Origin: Vandiemenella viatica
Taxonomy: Eukaryota > Arthropoda > Insecta > Orthoptera > Morabidae
DNA length: 64,000 bases
NCBI GenBank assembly: GCA_031002005.1
Contig: JARYHS010008074.1
Span: 348,712,932 to 348,776,931, forward strand
Direction of reading: 5' to 3'
The stretch's first letter is position 1. The number at the start of each line of letters is the position of its first letter. Position numbers and translations under genes: made by a program. The notes beneath the pieces were generated by a model. That model had not been told where the DNA came from. It did no database searches and saw nothing but the letters and a program-made list of their open reading frames with translations. Below, one piece after another: positions 21,977 through 34,600 of this stretch.

Positions 21977-24890
21977 TACACTTCTGTACTAAACTGTTGC
22001 ATTCTGTATCGTAGAAATGTTAAGAAGAAATATGTATAAAAACAAAAGTGTGACTGCCATTCAGAAATGGAAAAAAGAGGAAAAGAAACGTACTGACTTT
22101 TTAATTTTTTGTGAATTACGTAGAAAACGTAGTATATGCGTGAAAACGTTTACCAGCTTCCTCCATTTTTGGCCACGCAGTTTCGATAAGTGAGTTACCA
22201 TGCGGGCATATCGCACCTGTGGAAGCGAGGTCGTTCTGTTACCCTCACCTGCCTACTGTTCATCATGATTAGGCGAATCCTTCGGTTTTTCTCACTTACT
22301 ACCACAAAAAATCGTATTTCAGGCTAACACAATCAGCAGAAACGTGGTATAAACGCTTCCATCCCTTAAAACATAACTGCTTTTAATGAAGTGTTATCAC
22401 AGAGCAAAGCCCTGATGAAATCTAATCTTTTATAAATTATCCTCTTGACTTTCAATCCATGTGCAGTCAATTTGTACACAAATAATAAAAAGCTATTCCT
22501 TATAGCGTTATTGGCCTGAAGATCCGACAGGGTTCTTCAGTCACAAAAGCATCAGTATCAATTGGCTGCGAAATCTGCCTTTTTTGTGGCCATGTAACAT
22601 AACCTAACCCGATGATTCCTACAAAGTATGGGAGACCTACAGTTCTCAATTGAATCCAGCCGTGAAACTTTTTATCTAACTTTAAAAATCAAAGGTTAGT
22701 ATGGGTGAAGGTCAGTTTAAGTGTTCGTAGGAATTTTAGCCGAGACCTGGATAGATTTAATAGATACTGTTTTCGTGTTTTCTCTTATTTATTGATTTCT
22801 TCTAGTGCATTTTATTTATATCCTAGTTAACAATCAACATTACGTCACATTTTACAGCAATTTTCATAGTGGTGCTAGGAATGACAGTGTAAATATAGCT
22901 TAGAAAAATAATCCTGCTATCAAAGGTCTACATCTTTGTGCTTGAAATCCGAGCTTCTAGAGCGCTGTAAATATAACAATTTACAACTCTCACACAACAA
23001 TATGTAATCACCTCAGGCCTTCTGTTCAGTACGGCCTTTTTCAAATATTGTAGGTAATTCACATTCTTTTCTCCAGATATTTTTGTTGAATAGAAGTAAG
23101 GGTGTACCAAGGTTAAATATAAATACAGGTAAAAGTTTGTTCAACCCCAGCATGTTGCAGTTAAATAAACATCCTTACTGTCGACTGCGATGAAATTTTT
23201 AAATTGTATATATATTTCTTCACAAATATCCATTTGCTACATCCGTTTAAATCACAAACATATTTTACCAAACAATAAATATTCAAAGTGGATACCGAAA
23301 TACATAATTAAGGAATAAAAAATAAATACACCGAAGTGTAAGTACGAACTTTCATGGAAATGGGATCCTTACAAGTTTCCACTTTTACAGAAACTTGCTA
23401 TCAATAATAAATAAGACAAATCAGAATTGTTGCTCTGTTTCAATGAGCCTTACTGCTTTTATTCAGGTCCACTTACTATTACTGTTAAATCACATGTTAA
23501 TTTGAAATATTTGAGCAGATTAACGAAAGAACAGACTGAAGAAAATGGTCCTCGCTATACGATCTTCGAGGGTAGACTTTAATGTCAAAGTAAAATTAAG
23601 AATTAACGCTTGAGTGTAATTGAAGTTCGAAACCGAAATTTTGGCACACTCTTAGACAAAAAAATTGGCATATGAGAATTGCGAATTTCGTGCAAAGAAT
23701 TCTGTACAACGATTACATGCGAAGATGTTTTAATTAGCACTGAAATATTTCTGTTTACAATGTATTTCATTTGTAGTTAAATCTTTGATTTTCAGAACTT
23801 TGAAATAGTAATAAGAACATAAATATATCAAAAGGCATCTTGATACTAAAGCAATTATTAAATGCTTTCCTCAAAGGAGATGAGGGAAAGAAAACTTTGC
23901 TACAGTAGTAAGTAAAATGCAACTGGCAGGTTCCTTGAAAGAAGAGTAGAGGGAGCAATAAACCCCCATCTCTATAACAAACTGAGCATGCATAGAAATT
24001 TTGCTGGTAGGATTCGAGTAAGCTTTGTCGTGAAATGTATGGAGTGATATGTATAAATTTCTACTGTTATCTTGCCTCATCTGTAATAAACCAAATATTA
24101 ATTTCGTACACAGACCAATTCCAAGAATCTAAGAATTCCATCATTAATTAGATTTAAAGTAGTGTTCATTTTGTTTCCTCTGCTCTCAAAGTGTGGTTTC
24201 AGGCCTTCAAACAAAAATAAATTTATTTAAAATTTTGGAAATCTATGTCCTCGAATTTGCTGAAAGATCGATACTTCTATTTTTAAAAAACAATAACAAA
24301 GTGAACTATCAGTCAATTTACACAATTCTTCTTACACCGAGGTACATCATTTAGAAAAAAAGAACCTGCGATCATCCTACTCCTGGAGGAACATAAGGGC
24401 ACATTTAAATATTGTAACACTGTCGCACAGAAATCTCAACAATCTCAACATTAATAAAATGAAGATGTGACAGCATTTTCTCCGCTTCTCCAGCGTATAA
24501 AATAAAACTAAATTAATATCACCACTGTCTTTCATATGAAGCTGCGCTTGTGGTAGTTCATTTACTTTGATACACAACGAACTCAAGTTTTTCGGCACGA
24601 TGGAACTGCCAGTTAAATTTGATGAGCTGAAATAGAACTTCAATTCCTTGCGACGAGACGTCGTTGGTTGCGGAAAAAACGAAAAAAAAAAACACAAACT
24701 GCCATTCTCGAAATAATCCTGCCCCATCAAGAAAAAACAAAGCTCCCTTTGCAGCAGCCAACAACACTTTGAAACACGAAACGGAGTTTCTGCAGTGCTT
24801 GCTAGTTATTGAAAGTGGTGTCGCGGACAAGTGGTTGAGTGCAGCGCTATGCGCACGGCCCTGGCGGTCGGTGTGTGCCGGGTGGCGTGC
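21977..24890. other. upstream intergenic region, nothing recognised
   Basis: About 2.9 kb 5' of the hemocyanin gene. It is AT-rich until about 24800, then turns GC-rich at the promoter. No repeat family or exon was recognised, and distal enhancers cannot be seen by eye. Confidence 0.45.
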
Positions 24891-24959
24891 GGCTGCTTAA
24901 AGGGGCGCCGCGGCGGAGCTGGGGCATCCACGGCGGACAGCAGCAGCAGCAGCAGCAGC
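24891..24959 (+). promoter_or_regulatory. hemocyanin core promoter and 5' leader
   Basis: GC content rises sharply before the start codon. A TATA-like 'TTAAAG' at 24897-24902 would place transcription start near 24925-24930 ('gcatcca'), giving a leader of only about 30 nt. The leader ends in seven CAG units (24938-24958) that run into the start codon. Two in-frame ATGs upstream (24831 and 24846) lie before the predicted start site and would not be in the mRNA if it is correct. The element choice is inferred from position only. Confidence 0.4.
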
Positions 24960-25032
24960 ATGAGCCGAGTCACGTGGGCAGTCGTGCTACTGGCGGCGGT
25001 GGTCGTCAGCGCCAAGCTGGGAGACGTCCCAG
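24960..25032 (+). CDS. hemocyanin exon 1: signal peptide
   Basis: Codes residues 1-24 and the first base of Ala25. The hydrophobic core [10 protein letters not shown] ends in V-S-A, a good signal-peptidase site after residue 18, leaving mature KLGDVPADRD. The ATG at 24960 was chosen because it gives a clean signal peptide. The in-frame upstream ATGs would add a serine-run extension from the CAG repeat. Donor is ag|gtgagt, intron phase 1. Confidence 0.9.
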
Positions 25033-28000
25033 GTGAGTAACAACAACCACCAATGTACTACTTCCCCACACTCATTAAAACACAAAGGGACAACTTTTAT
25101 TTTCCGCCGGAAAGAGAAGTCCAATTCTGAAAGCGTATTACAATCAGTTTCACTTTCTACATGTTCAACTACTTCATGCTCTGTAATTCACAAATATTGT
25201 GGGAGAGACTTCATGCTTTGCACCAAAACTAACTCTGCGCTTTCCAATCCCAAATAGCAAGAGGGAAAAAAAAATACATATTCCCATGTGTAAGCCATCT
25301 TACTTCTCTAATCTTAACTCCCTTGTCATTTGGTGGACAAAGTATAACGACGCACTCTTAAATGAAAGAAGATATTTGCATAATCGCAAATAATCTCAAA
25401 CGAAACCGTCGTCCCCTATTCGCCAGACAGTCACAACACAATCTACGTATAAATTCTGTTACGCTTTCGTAAGGGCTGTGGCAAATAGTCAGGAATCGAA
25501 CGGCTCTCCCTATACTCTCTGAATCGTGTCAATAGACCCTTCCGATAAGGATCCCAAACTCCACAACAGTAATTCAGATGTGGACGCACGAGAGTGTTAT
25601 AAGCTATTTCCTTCGTGTGAGCGTTACAACTCCACAAAATACGACATATGAATCCAATCTATAATTACCTTTACCTACAACGGAATTTATTTGCATGTTG
25701 CCATTCATAGAGTCATTCCAAAATAATATCCAGCTCCCGCTGAATTTCTAAGCAATCGTCAGAGCACCTTAGCTTTACATCAGCAGTGTGCATTTCGCAA
25801 TAATGTAATTGTCAGAGAATACTTACTCCCCTGTTGCCTCGAATAGCAGCCATCTGTGACATTCACGTTGAACCCATTCTAATTCATTAATCACTAGAGA
25901 TCTCCCATAGGAAATCAGTTAGCAAAGAAATGTACCAATTCATGGCAGTTCACTAATGATTAGGCATTTCTCGCAGGAAACTAATCAAGAAAGAGTATAC
26001 AGTGTAAAAAAAAAAAGAAAGTTCATTTTTTTAGAAAGTTAATTGTATACATTGATAACAACTACAGCTCTAACTATGTATCCCAATTAAATTAATTAAG
26101 GTAGCAATGATAAAGCTCTTAGACAAAAATTCAAAAGATAATGTGTTTTCCACTTATTACCGGACCCTTTGGTGCCTTAAATTACTTGTGCCGAGTGACG
26201 TGTAGAGAACTGCCAGTCAATGATATTCGGTGCCCGTATATTACGTTTGGCCGAGAACACTTTCAAACTTTTCTTTTCCAGACGCACGTTTCAATATTGT
26301 CTCAATAAGTATACTCTTACAAACTAGCTTTCTCAAGTGCGAGTTACTTTCGCGCACTGAGGGTATCATAGAAAAATTTCTATTAAATTTATAAAAAATT
26401 TTTTTTTGAAAAATCAATACATGTTGTTTCAATGGATTTAATTATATGTATTGCGCAGTTTTCTTTTAAGCCGTATACATAAATCAAACATAAAAAAAAA
26501 GTTTGAAAAATGACAGCGTCTCTTAGAAAAATTTTGATATTTTTAAGACACTTTTATTTCTGATTTATGAAATTTTCCATGAATGAAACATAGAATTTTC
26601 TACTGGAAAAAATTACCTGAAGAATAATCAAATTTGTGAAAATCACTCATTTAGTTATTTTGCAAAAAATATAAACTCCAAGAAGATCGCTACATATTTC
26701 CAATAAACTTTAACATTCTACATATCAATGTAAATTTTTAAGGAATCTTCGGATCATTAGTTTCAGATATAAAAGGATCACGATATTTCTTTTCTTGGAA
26801 AAAACCTCGATAGTTAAAGAAAAGTCTAAAAATTAATATCTTCTTTAGTTTCCTACTAAATCTCATAAAATTACTTTAAAAAATGAATTATTTTTCAAAT
26901 TTTTATCGTATATTCGCGTTAAGGCCAGTAATAACTAAAGAAGTACAAAGTTACAAATTTCTAACTTAAAATGTCTGAAAGTTAGTGTGACAGACGGACG
27001 GACATACAGGCGGACAAAAGAGCAAATCCGTGAGGCTTCCATTTCTCCCTTTGAAGGTACGGAACCCCAAAAATTTTATTTGAAGACACTAGAGGTAGAG
27101 ATATCATAATGTTGTTTCTTTTTTTCGTAGCTGACCGGGATTTTCTGGTGAAACAGCGTGAAATTCTCAGGCTGTTCAACAAAGTTCACGAGCCCAATCG
27201 TTTCAAGGAGCAGATCGAACTTGGCAATGCTTATGAACCATCCAATAACCTCCAGAGATACAAGGTGAGTACAGTAACATCACGTTACATCTCAAATTTC
27301 CATATTTCTTTCATAGCACTGTATGCATAAGTCACCAAAATGTTACTATAATTCAGGTTTAAATAAATTAAAGAAGATTGTCAAATTGTCTTTCTGTTCA
27401 GTAAATCACTGATGAAAGTATAACTCTTTCCATCTTGCTAATAAACTGTATGGCTGAAAATAACTAACAAGTATTTGAATATAAATTTAATTATTTCCGT
27501 TGTGATTCAGAATAATGTCTGCGTGAGGAAAGGGATTGAAACTTCGAAGTCGGACTATTAGGATTTCCTCTGAACATATGAGTCATTTTTTAAAAGGATT
27601 CTCCTTGTGTGCAGGTAATATGTTCCAAAAATCAGACTCAGATCAATTGCTTGCTTCATAACACATTGCTGCCACATCGTTTCAGCGAAACATATAAAAT
27701 GGAACACCTTAAAGCATTGTATTTGTCATTGTCACTGCAAATGCTTCATTTTTAAAACTTAAAAAAAAATCAGAAAAGATTTTTTTTTTACTTGATCATT
27801 AGAGTACCATTAAGACTTATTTTATGAAGATTTATTTCAGTCTGTTTGCGTGTTTTTTTCCCCAATCAATTATACGTTCTTCATTCGGCCATATCACATA
27901 GTCAGAGCGACGTGCAACTTTAATGTCCTACTGGCAGTTATGAGAGCTTCAGATAAACAACGTCTTTGGTGGAAATTGAGAAGGGTAGTATCACCCCCCC

Positions 28001-28657
28001 CCCCTCGCAAGGACGTAATGAGACTGCGGAGAATTAATTTAAGGATGAAAAGGAGACAGTCACCTGCACTCCGCAGATGACTGCAGACAATACACTCCAA
28101 ATTATTCTCGAGTTAATTAATTCCTGCTGACTATTCTAGCAACAGTTTCACGTGGTTGTGTCCTCAATAATTATGTAAAGCTTACTTGACTCTCATAGTT
28201 CTACTTTAGCCTATAGCTAGTGTTGGAAAGAGGTAAAAACAACATAAAAGTTCGAATCCAACTTTCTTGCTAAGAGTATTTACTATAATCAAGTTAATGA
28301 AATAATACCGACATTCATTATTATACAATAGCCAATAAGAATAACGTGTTAGTGACTCACAACTTTTCGCGTTCAGCGATATTCAATGAGTATTATCTAT
28401 TCTGAGGGCAATGGCAATGAAAGTTTTACTATTCTAAACCAATTTGTTTCAACTTCCTACCCCAGCCAGTGCAAGGTATCTTACGTGTAGCAAGTGTCAT
28501 TTGCGGTAGCTCTTACAACAAGCAAAATGTTTACATCTATAGAATGAAGGTAACTTTTTTTTTTCTAGTGCATCCACTGACAAGTACAGATCACGAGTTG
28601 TGCGATTCGCGTAGGAAAAATTTCTCGAAACTTCCAAAAATTTTCTTCTCTCTGATG

Positions 28658-28688
<31 letters not shown>

Positions 28689-31600
28689 ATTGGGATGAGG
28701 CTGGGGACAAGTAACGGGAAGGAATTCGACCATGGCCTTTTTGAAGGAAGCATCCCGGCACTCGCCTGGAGTGACTTGGGGAAACCATGGAAAACCCAAA
28801 TCTGGATGCCCGGACGGGGATTCGAACCCGCGTCCTCCAGAATGCGAGGCCAAAATATTAACCGTTCACCCACCACGCTCGGTACACTGATGCTTATCCT
28901 TTTTCAAACACTTGTTCAGTTGCATGCATTCCTTTCGGCGAATCATTATAGGAGACCTGAGACGCTTTTATGCCTTTCCATAACGGTCGACGAGAGTTGG
29001 TACTGAAATGTCTTAAGGAATCATTTTCTTTTCTACCTCGATTGCTTTTGTAGAAACTATGGCTAACTGGTTGCGAATTAACAACTTATTTCTAGGTACA
29101 TATTGTCTTTTAGATTCAGGTATGTTCCCTGAACATAGCTTCGTGTATGAAGAAGGTAAACCGAAAACACCATCTACCATTCATTATCCTTCCTGTTTCT
29201 AGCAGGAGGCTTTCAGCACTACCCATTTCAAGCGTAAGGAGTGATGGATATATTCCCTCGCTGATTAACGTGATGAGTTACATCATCTGACGACACTGTT
29301 CGCAATTAAAGGTGTTTCGCAGTGAGAATCATTTGCGCAATGCTATTTCTCGGTGCAGAACCCGTCGCCGGTGAAGCAGCTGGTGCGGCTGTACAAGGCG
29401 GGCTCGCTGCTGCCCCGCGGCAGCATCTTCACGCTGTTCGACGACGCGCACCGCCAGCAGATGATCCTGCTGTTCGAGTCGCTGCTGTTCGCCAACGACT
29501 GGGACACCTTCTACCGCACGGCCGCGTGGGCGCGAGACCGCGTCAACGAGGGCCAGTTCGTGTACGCGCTCAGCGTCGCCTGCCTCCACCGCGAGGACAC
29601 CAAGGGCGTCGTCCTGCCGCCTCCCTACGAGATCTACCCGCACCTCTTCGTCAACTCAGAGGTCATCCACGCCGCCTACAAGGCCAAGATGAGGCAGGAG
29701 CCGGCCATCGTGCACATGAACTTCACAGGTAACATACGCAATCTCTGATGTCTCAAGCGCAGTATTACCCGCCAGTAAAATGTCATCAGATAAGAAAGAA
29801 TCTCGGAATTCTCAGTTCTTGGAGATTGGATTGGGTATTGAAAACAATTGTCTCGGAATTAATAATAATTTCGTCTCTACACGTCTCTACTCTTTATGTG
29901 GGTGAAGATGTGACTACCCAATTAAAATCATAGATATACAACTCAGCACACAATATTTGCTTCCTATTCTACATATGAATAACGCTAAAAGTTCCACTAC
30001 CAAAGTAAAATCAGTAAACAGCAGAATCCCAAAATCGGGGCCGCTTTTACCGGTTATACTCTTTACTTTTCACCTTTTATTTCGTCTTCTGCGGGATGAT
30101 TAGACTTGGGAGAGAACTACAACAAGAGCGGGGATTAATTCGGTCATTGTATTTTAAAGGAACTACCCTGGAATTCACGTGAAGGGATTTTGGCAAATGA
30201 TGAAAATCTGAATGGTTTGACGGAGCGTTCTCCTGAATGTCACACCCGCTCATCCATCAGAATCCATTACCGATTCTGGTTATTTCTGCTTGCCTGTCAG
30301 TCGATCCCATTCGTAAACAATCCCCCTAGCATTTCCTTTCCACCGAAATTAATGTTAATTAACGAAACTTCAGGTACATTCTAGGCGTTAGTTAACACTA
30401 ATTTTACTCTAGGATTACTTGTGTTTCCTACGCCCGAGAAGGAATGGGATATAATCGTCTCTCTTTTTTAAAACTGTTAACTTTAAAGAAAAAAAACAAT
30501 CAAGAAAGCATTAGATAATGATATACGATAGGCTTATCTATTTTCTAACAACAAGATTCATCTCACCATTGCAAAAGACTGCCTAAATTTAAATTGTAAA
30601 CAAGAAAATTTACATCATTCGGCACGGACACAATATTTAAGACAAACCACGGAAAATAACGCTGGCTAAATACGAAGCAGACTGAACCTAATTAGGTAGT
30701 GTTGCCTGATAACTACCACGATTTAAATAATGATCCAGATTAGAGAATGCTGTTTTAGTTGATTTTTGTTCCGTAAGAAAAATCAATAGAACATAGTGTA
30801 GGTAACTGCCGAAATTTCCTAACCGTTTATAACCTCGTAAACTTTTAATGGTTGCCCGAAGTTGGCAACTCTGCCAGAACGGACAATTAAAACTTCGCCA
30901 ACTTTCTCTGCTGCAAGCTTTGCATCTTTTCCTCTCCCCAAGAAGTTAAGGACCACCCGTTTCGGAAATTACCTAACTTAAGAGCTTGCGTGAACTAATT
31001 TACTGGAACGTAATTTTCTGCTGTGAGAACAGATTTTCATTTGTTGATTCGTAAATACGGTGTTTAATTTCAGTAACTCTTAGACTTCGACAAGTAACAT
31101 TGCATACACCCTTTAAATAACGTCATAATTAAGACAGCGATTTGTCAAATCCACTGTTTCCATTTTATGACGCCATACAAAAATTTTCTTCAAATTCTCT
31201 AATGGCTATACGCCTCGTCAACGGAGGAGGCATTAGAGGCGGGAAAGTGGGGGGCGGAACGGGAAAGAGTTCTGCTAAGGGCTTAAGAAGGAACAATCCT
31301 AGAAATCACCTGAAAGATTCGGGAAACCCGTGGAAAACCCAAATTTGGATGACCGAACGGGGATTCGAGCACGCATCCTTGCGGATACGAGGCAAGGTCG
31401 TTACCGCTAACCCATCACGCTCGGTACGATGCTAGGTGCTTCAAATTAAGTAAATATCGTTATTTCATAAATTTCGGTGCAATTACAGACGGCGAAGACA
31501 TCAAATGTTTCTGTTTAGACTCTCTGGTTTTATAAAACCACAGTACTCATTATACACCGTAATAAACACTCTTCCATCCTCTAATGAAATTTTCATAACG

Positions 31601-34600
31601 TAAATATAATGATTTAGATTTCGTATAATGTACCGTAGATTTAGTACATTAATTTTCACAAACTATCCGTTAGTTCATATTTAAAATCTACTTGTTTGTG
31701 GTGGCCTTCAGATTCTTCGCATATCCTTAAATTCCCATGCCTTACAATGTTCCACGTTTTATACAGGTACCATCCGAAACCCAGAGCAGCGCGTTGCGTA
31801 CTTAGGAGAGGATCTGGGAATGAACTCCCACCACTGCCACTGGCACATGGACTTCCCGTTCTGGTGGAAGGAACAGGAATACGGCATCCCCAAGGAGCGC
31901 AAGGGAGAGCTGTTCTACTACATGCACCACCAGCTGATCGCGCGCTTCGACCTGGAGCGCCTCTCCAACGACCTGCCCTTCGTCGAGCCTCTGTACTGGA
32001 CTGAGCGCATCACTGACGGCTTCTACCCGCAGACCACGTATCGCGTCGGAGGAGAGTTCCCCGCCAGACCAGACAACTTCGCCTTCCAGGATCTGCGCAA
32101 CATCAAGGTGCAGCAGATGGTCGACTACACCCGCCGAGTTCGAGAGGCCATCTCCCAGCAGGCTGTCATCACCGTGAGTAATACAGAGAGAGCTCACACG
32201 CCACCCACCTCCTCCTCTCCCATTCCCTCTTCCGGCTTCTTCGTTCTTAGTACTCATGAAATGAGCATTGCCTTCCTCACTCAGAACACGTTGTGATAAA
32301 TTCCCCTTGTTATTATATACAATCTGTTCCAGTAAAGTAACTTAAACAACATTTACTGCTGCTGCAGGAAGCGTATGTCTAAACCTATCTCACGTTTTTC
32401 CAATAGTTTCTTGCGTCTATTTTCTTTACAGTATAATGCAACCGCTTCTATTACTTTTGAGTAATTAATTTTCAGAAATATTTCCTGAAAATCAGCAAAA
32501 CTTTGCATTCATCAAGTATTAGTAGAAGTAGTTCTTTTTAGTGTTTTGTTTGTTGAATTTTTCTGACCTGGATGTTTCTTTTGCATAAGAAAACCGGCGA
32601 ACTGTACAACATCAGCAGCGCCGAGGGCATCAATGTTCTGGGAGAGCTGGTGGAGCCATCCGAGAGTTCCAAGCACCGCGAGTACTACGGAGCCCTGCAC
32701 AACTACGGACACATCATGCTGGGGCAGATCACGGACCCCAAGGGCAAGTTCAACGTGAGTGCTCTACCCCTAACCAGTCTCAACATTCCGTTTCATTACA
32801 GCCTTGCGAACAGTTTCTGTTTCATTTAATCCAGGTTGAGTCAAAAACGACTTTACAACTTTGGAACGTTATAAAAATTTATTGAGATAACTAACAGTAT
32901 CGGTAGATGTGTCATTTTGTACCAAACAACCTCAAGTTTCACATAAAATTGTCAAGTGTCATTTTGGTTCGATGTGACTACCATTAGTCAAGTGGCAAAC
33001 ATCCCAGCGGTAATCAATTTCTTCCCACTCTCGTTGCAGCAAATCGGGCGTAACTTGTGCAATGGCAGCGTAGATTCGATTTTTCAGGTCGTCCAAATTG
33101 TTTTGTTGGGGAGGAACACACGCACGAACTTTAATGAAACCCCAGAGAAATAAATGCAGTGGTGTCAAGTCTGGGGAGCGAGGTGATTATGTGATTGGCC
33201 CTTCATGGACAATCGACCGACTTGGGAAGGAACAACCCGTGTCAACAAAGTTCTCGTGCCAAGAGTATTGTAGGCTTGCTTGGAGATTCTTTAGCGTATT
33301 CGGTGCGAAATTTACTCCGAACAGTTGCTGGACAGTTCGTTTCATGAAACCAAAACACAAAGTCAGCACGCTCCATATGAGTGGAAGTAGCCATTTTAAC
33401 TGTGCACTGCGCTGGCGCTCCTGGTGGCAGAATGGTGTATTGATGAACTACGTACGTCAAAATAGAGGTTGTTTGCTACGAAATTACACATTTACCGATT
33501 CTGTAAGTTATCTCAACAAATTTCTGTATCATTCCAAAGTTTTAAAGTCCTTTATGACTCTCCCTATATAATTCCACTCTAGAAATTCAGCGATGTTATA
33601 GCACATTCGTTGATAGATATCTTCGGAAACTTATACTGTATAAGACAACAAAGTGTATAATTAGCATTTCTTGGTTGCTTTTACGTATCTTGCAAAATCT
33701 GAAACTTGTACTTTTTTTAGTGCCAGGTTATATACCATTCTTGGTCATTAGAGGTCCTTATAAACTTGATTTACCATTTTTTTTTTTTCTTTCTTCCCAG
33801 AAATTATGGCATACACTAAATTTCAAGAACTCGTATGAAACTATTAATATGAAGCAAGTGTGCCAATCTGTTAAGTCATTTTAGCATATGAATCGTCTCT
33901 CTTTTGCCTGTATTGTTAATTAAAAATGAATATAATTCTCAAGGATAGATAGAATCAGATTTTGGAGATCAAGTATACATCTATGGCTAACTTACTGTGA
34001 AGTGTATATCCTTTGATATCCACCCGACTGAACCCAGAGCTGTTACTTATGAGATAGCATTAATTGTAAGAATTCCTCCTAAAGATTTTCAAACTGCGTA
34101 TGTTTTCATTCCGAAGCCAGTTGAACCAACATTTCTACCATGACTAAATTGTGCCTAAAGAGATTTTGTATCTAATAACGATACGTAAGTTTCTTGTTAC
34201 GGCATGGATAGCTCATTTCTGGGATATTCAAACTTGTTGCTGCCTCATGAAAACACTTAATCATGCAAACGACCTGAAATTTCAATGATTTCCACACAGC
34301 TCACGCGTTGCCTGAGTGATTCTTGCAGTGGTATTAAGTGTCTGCAGGTGATTAATGTCGGCAGACCAATTTCTAGCATAATGCGTTGGCCGATGGCCCA
34401 CTGTGGAGTCCGTTACGGCCAGCAGTGCAAGAAAACAGGAGGCGTTTTTCAAGCGCATTGCCGCTTATTAAACCAACGCCCTACAACAAGTCAGCTTAAC
34501 AACTTACAGTTTATCATAAGCAAATTAATTATTAGTTAAGTATAGAAACTAAGAGATTAGGGACCCAGTGTCATGAAAACGGTTTCTACTTCCGAAGCTT

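Noticed and set aside
29322..29732. 136-codon plus-strand frame rich in Arg/Ala/Pro
   Set aside because: It is an alternative frame of hemocyanin exon 3; the frame matching the hemocyanin family is the one beginning NPSPVKQ.
31188..31447. 'cttcaaatt' direct repeat as target duplication of the intron 3 SINE
   Set aside because: The right copy is 13 bases away from the SINE head, so it does not abut the element.
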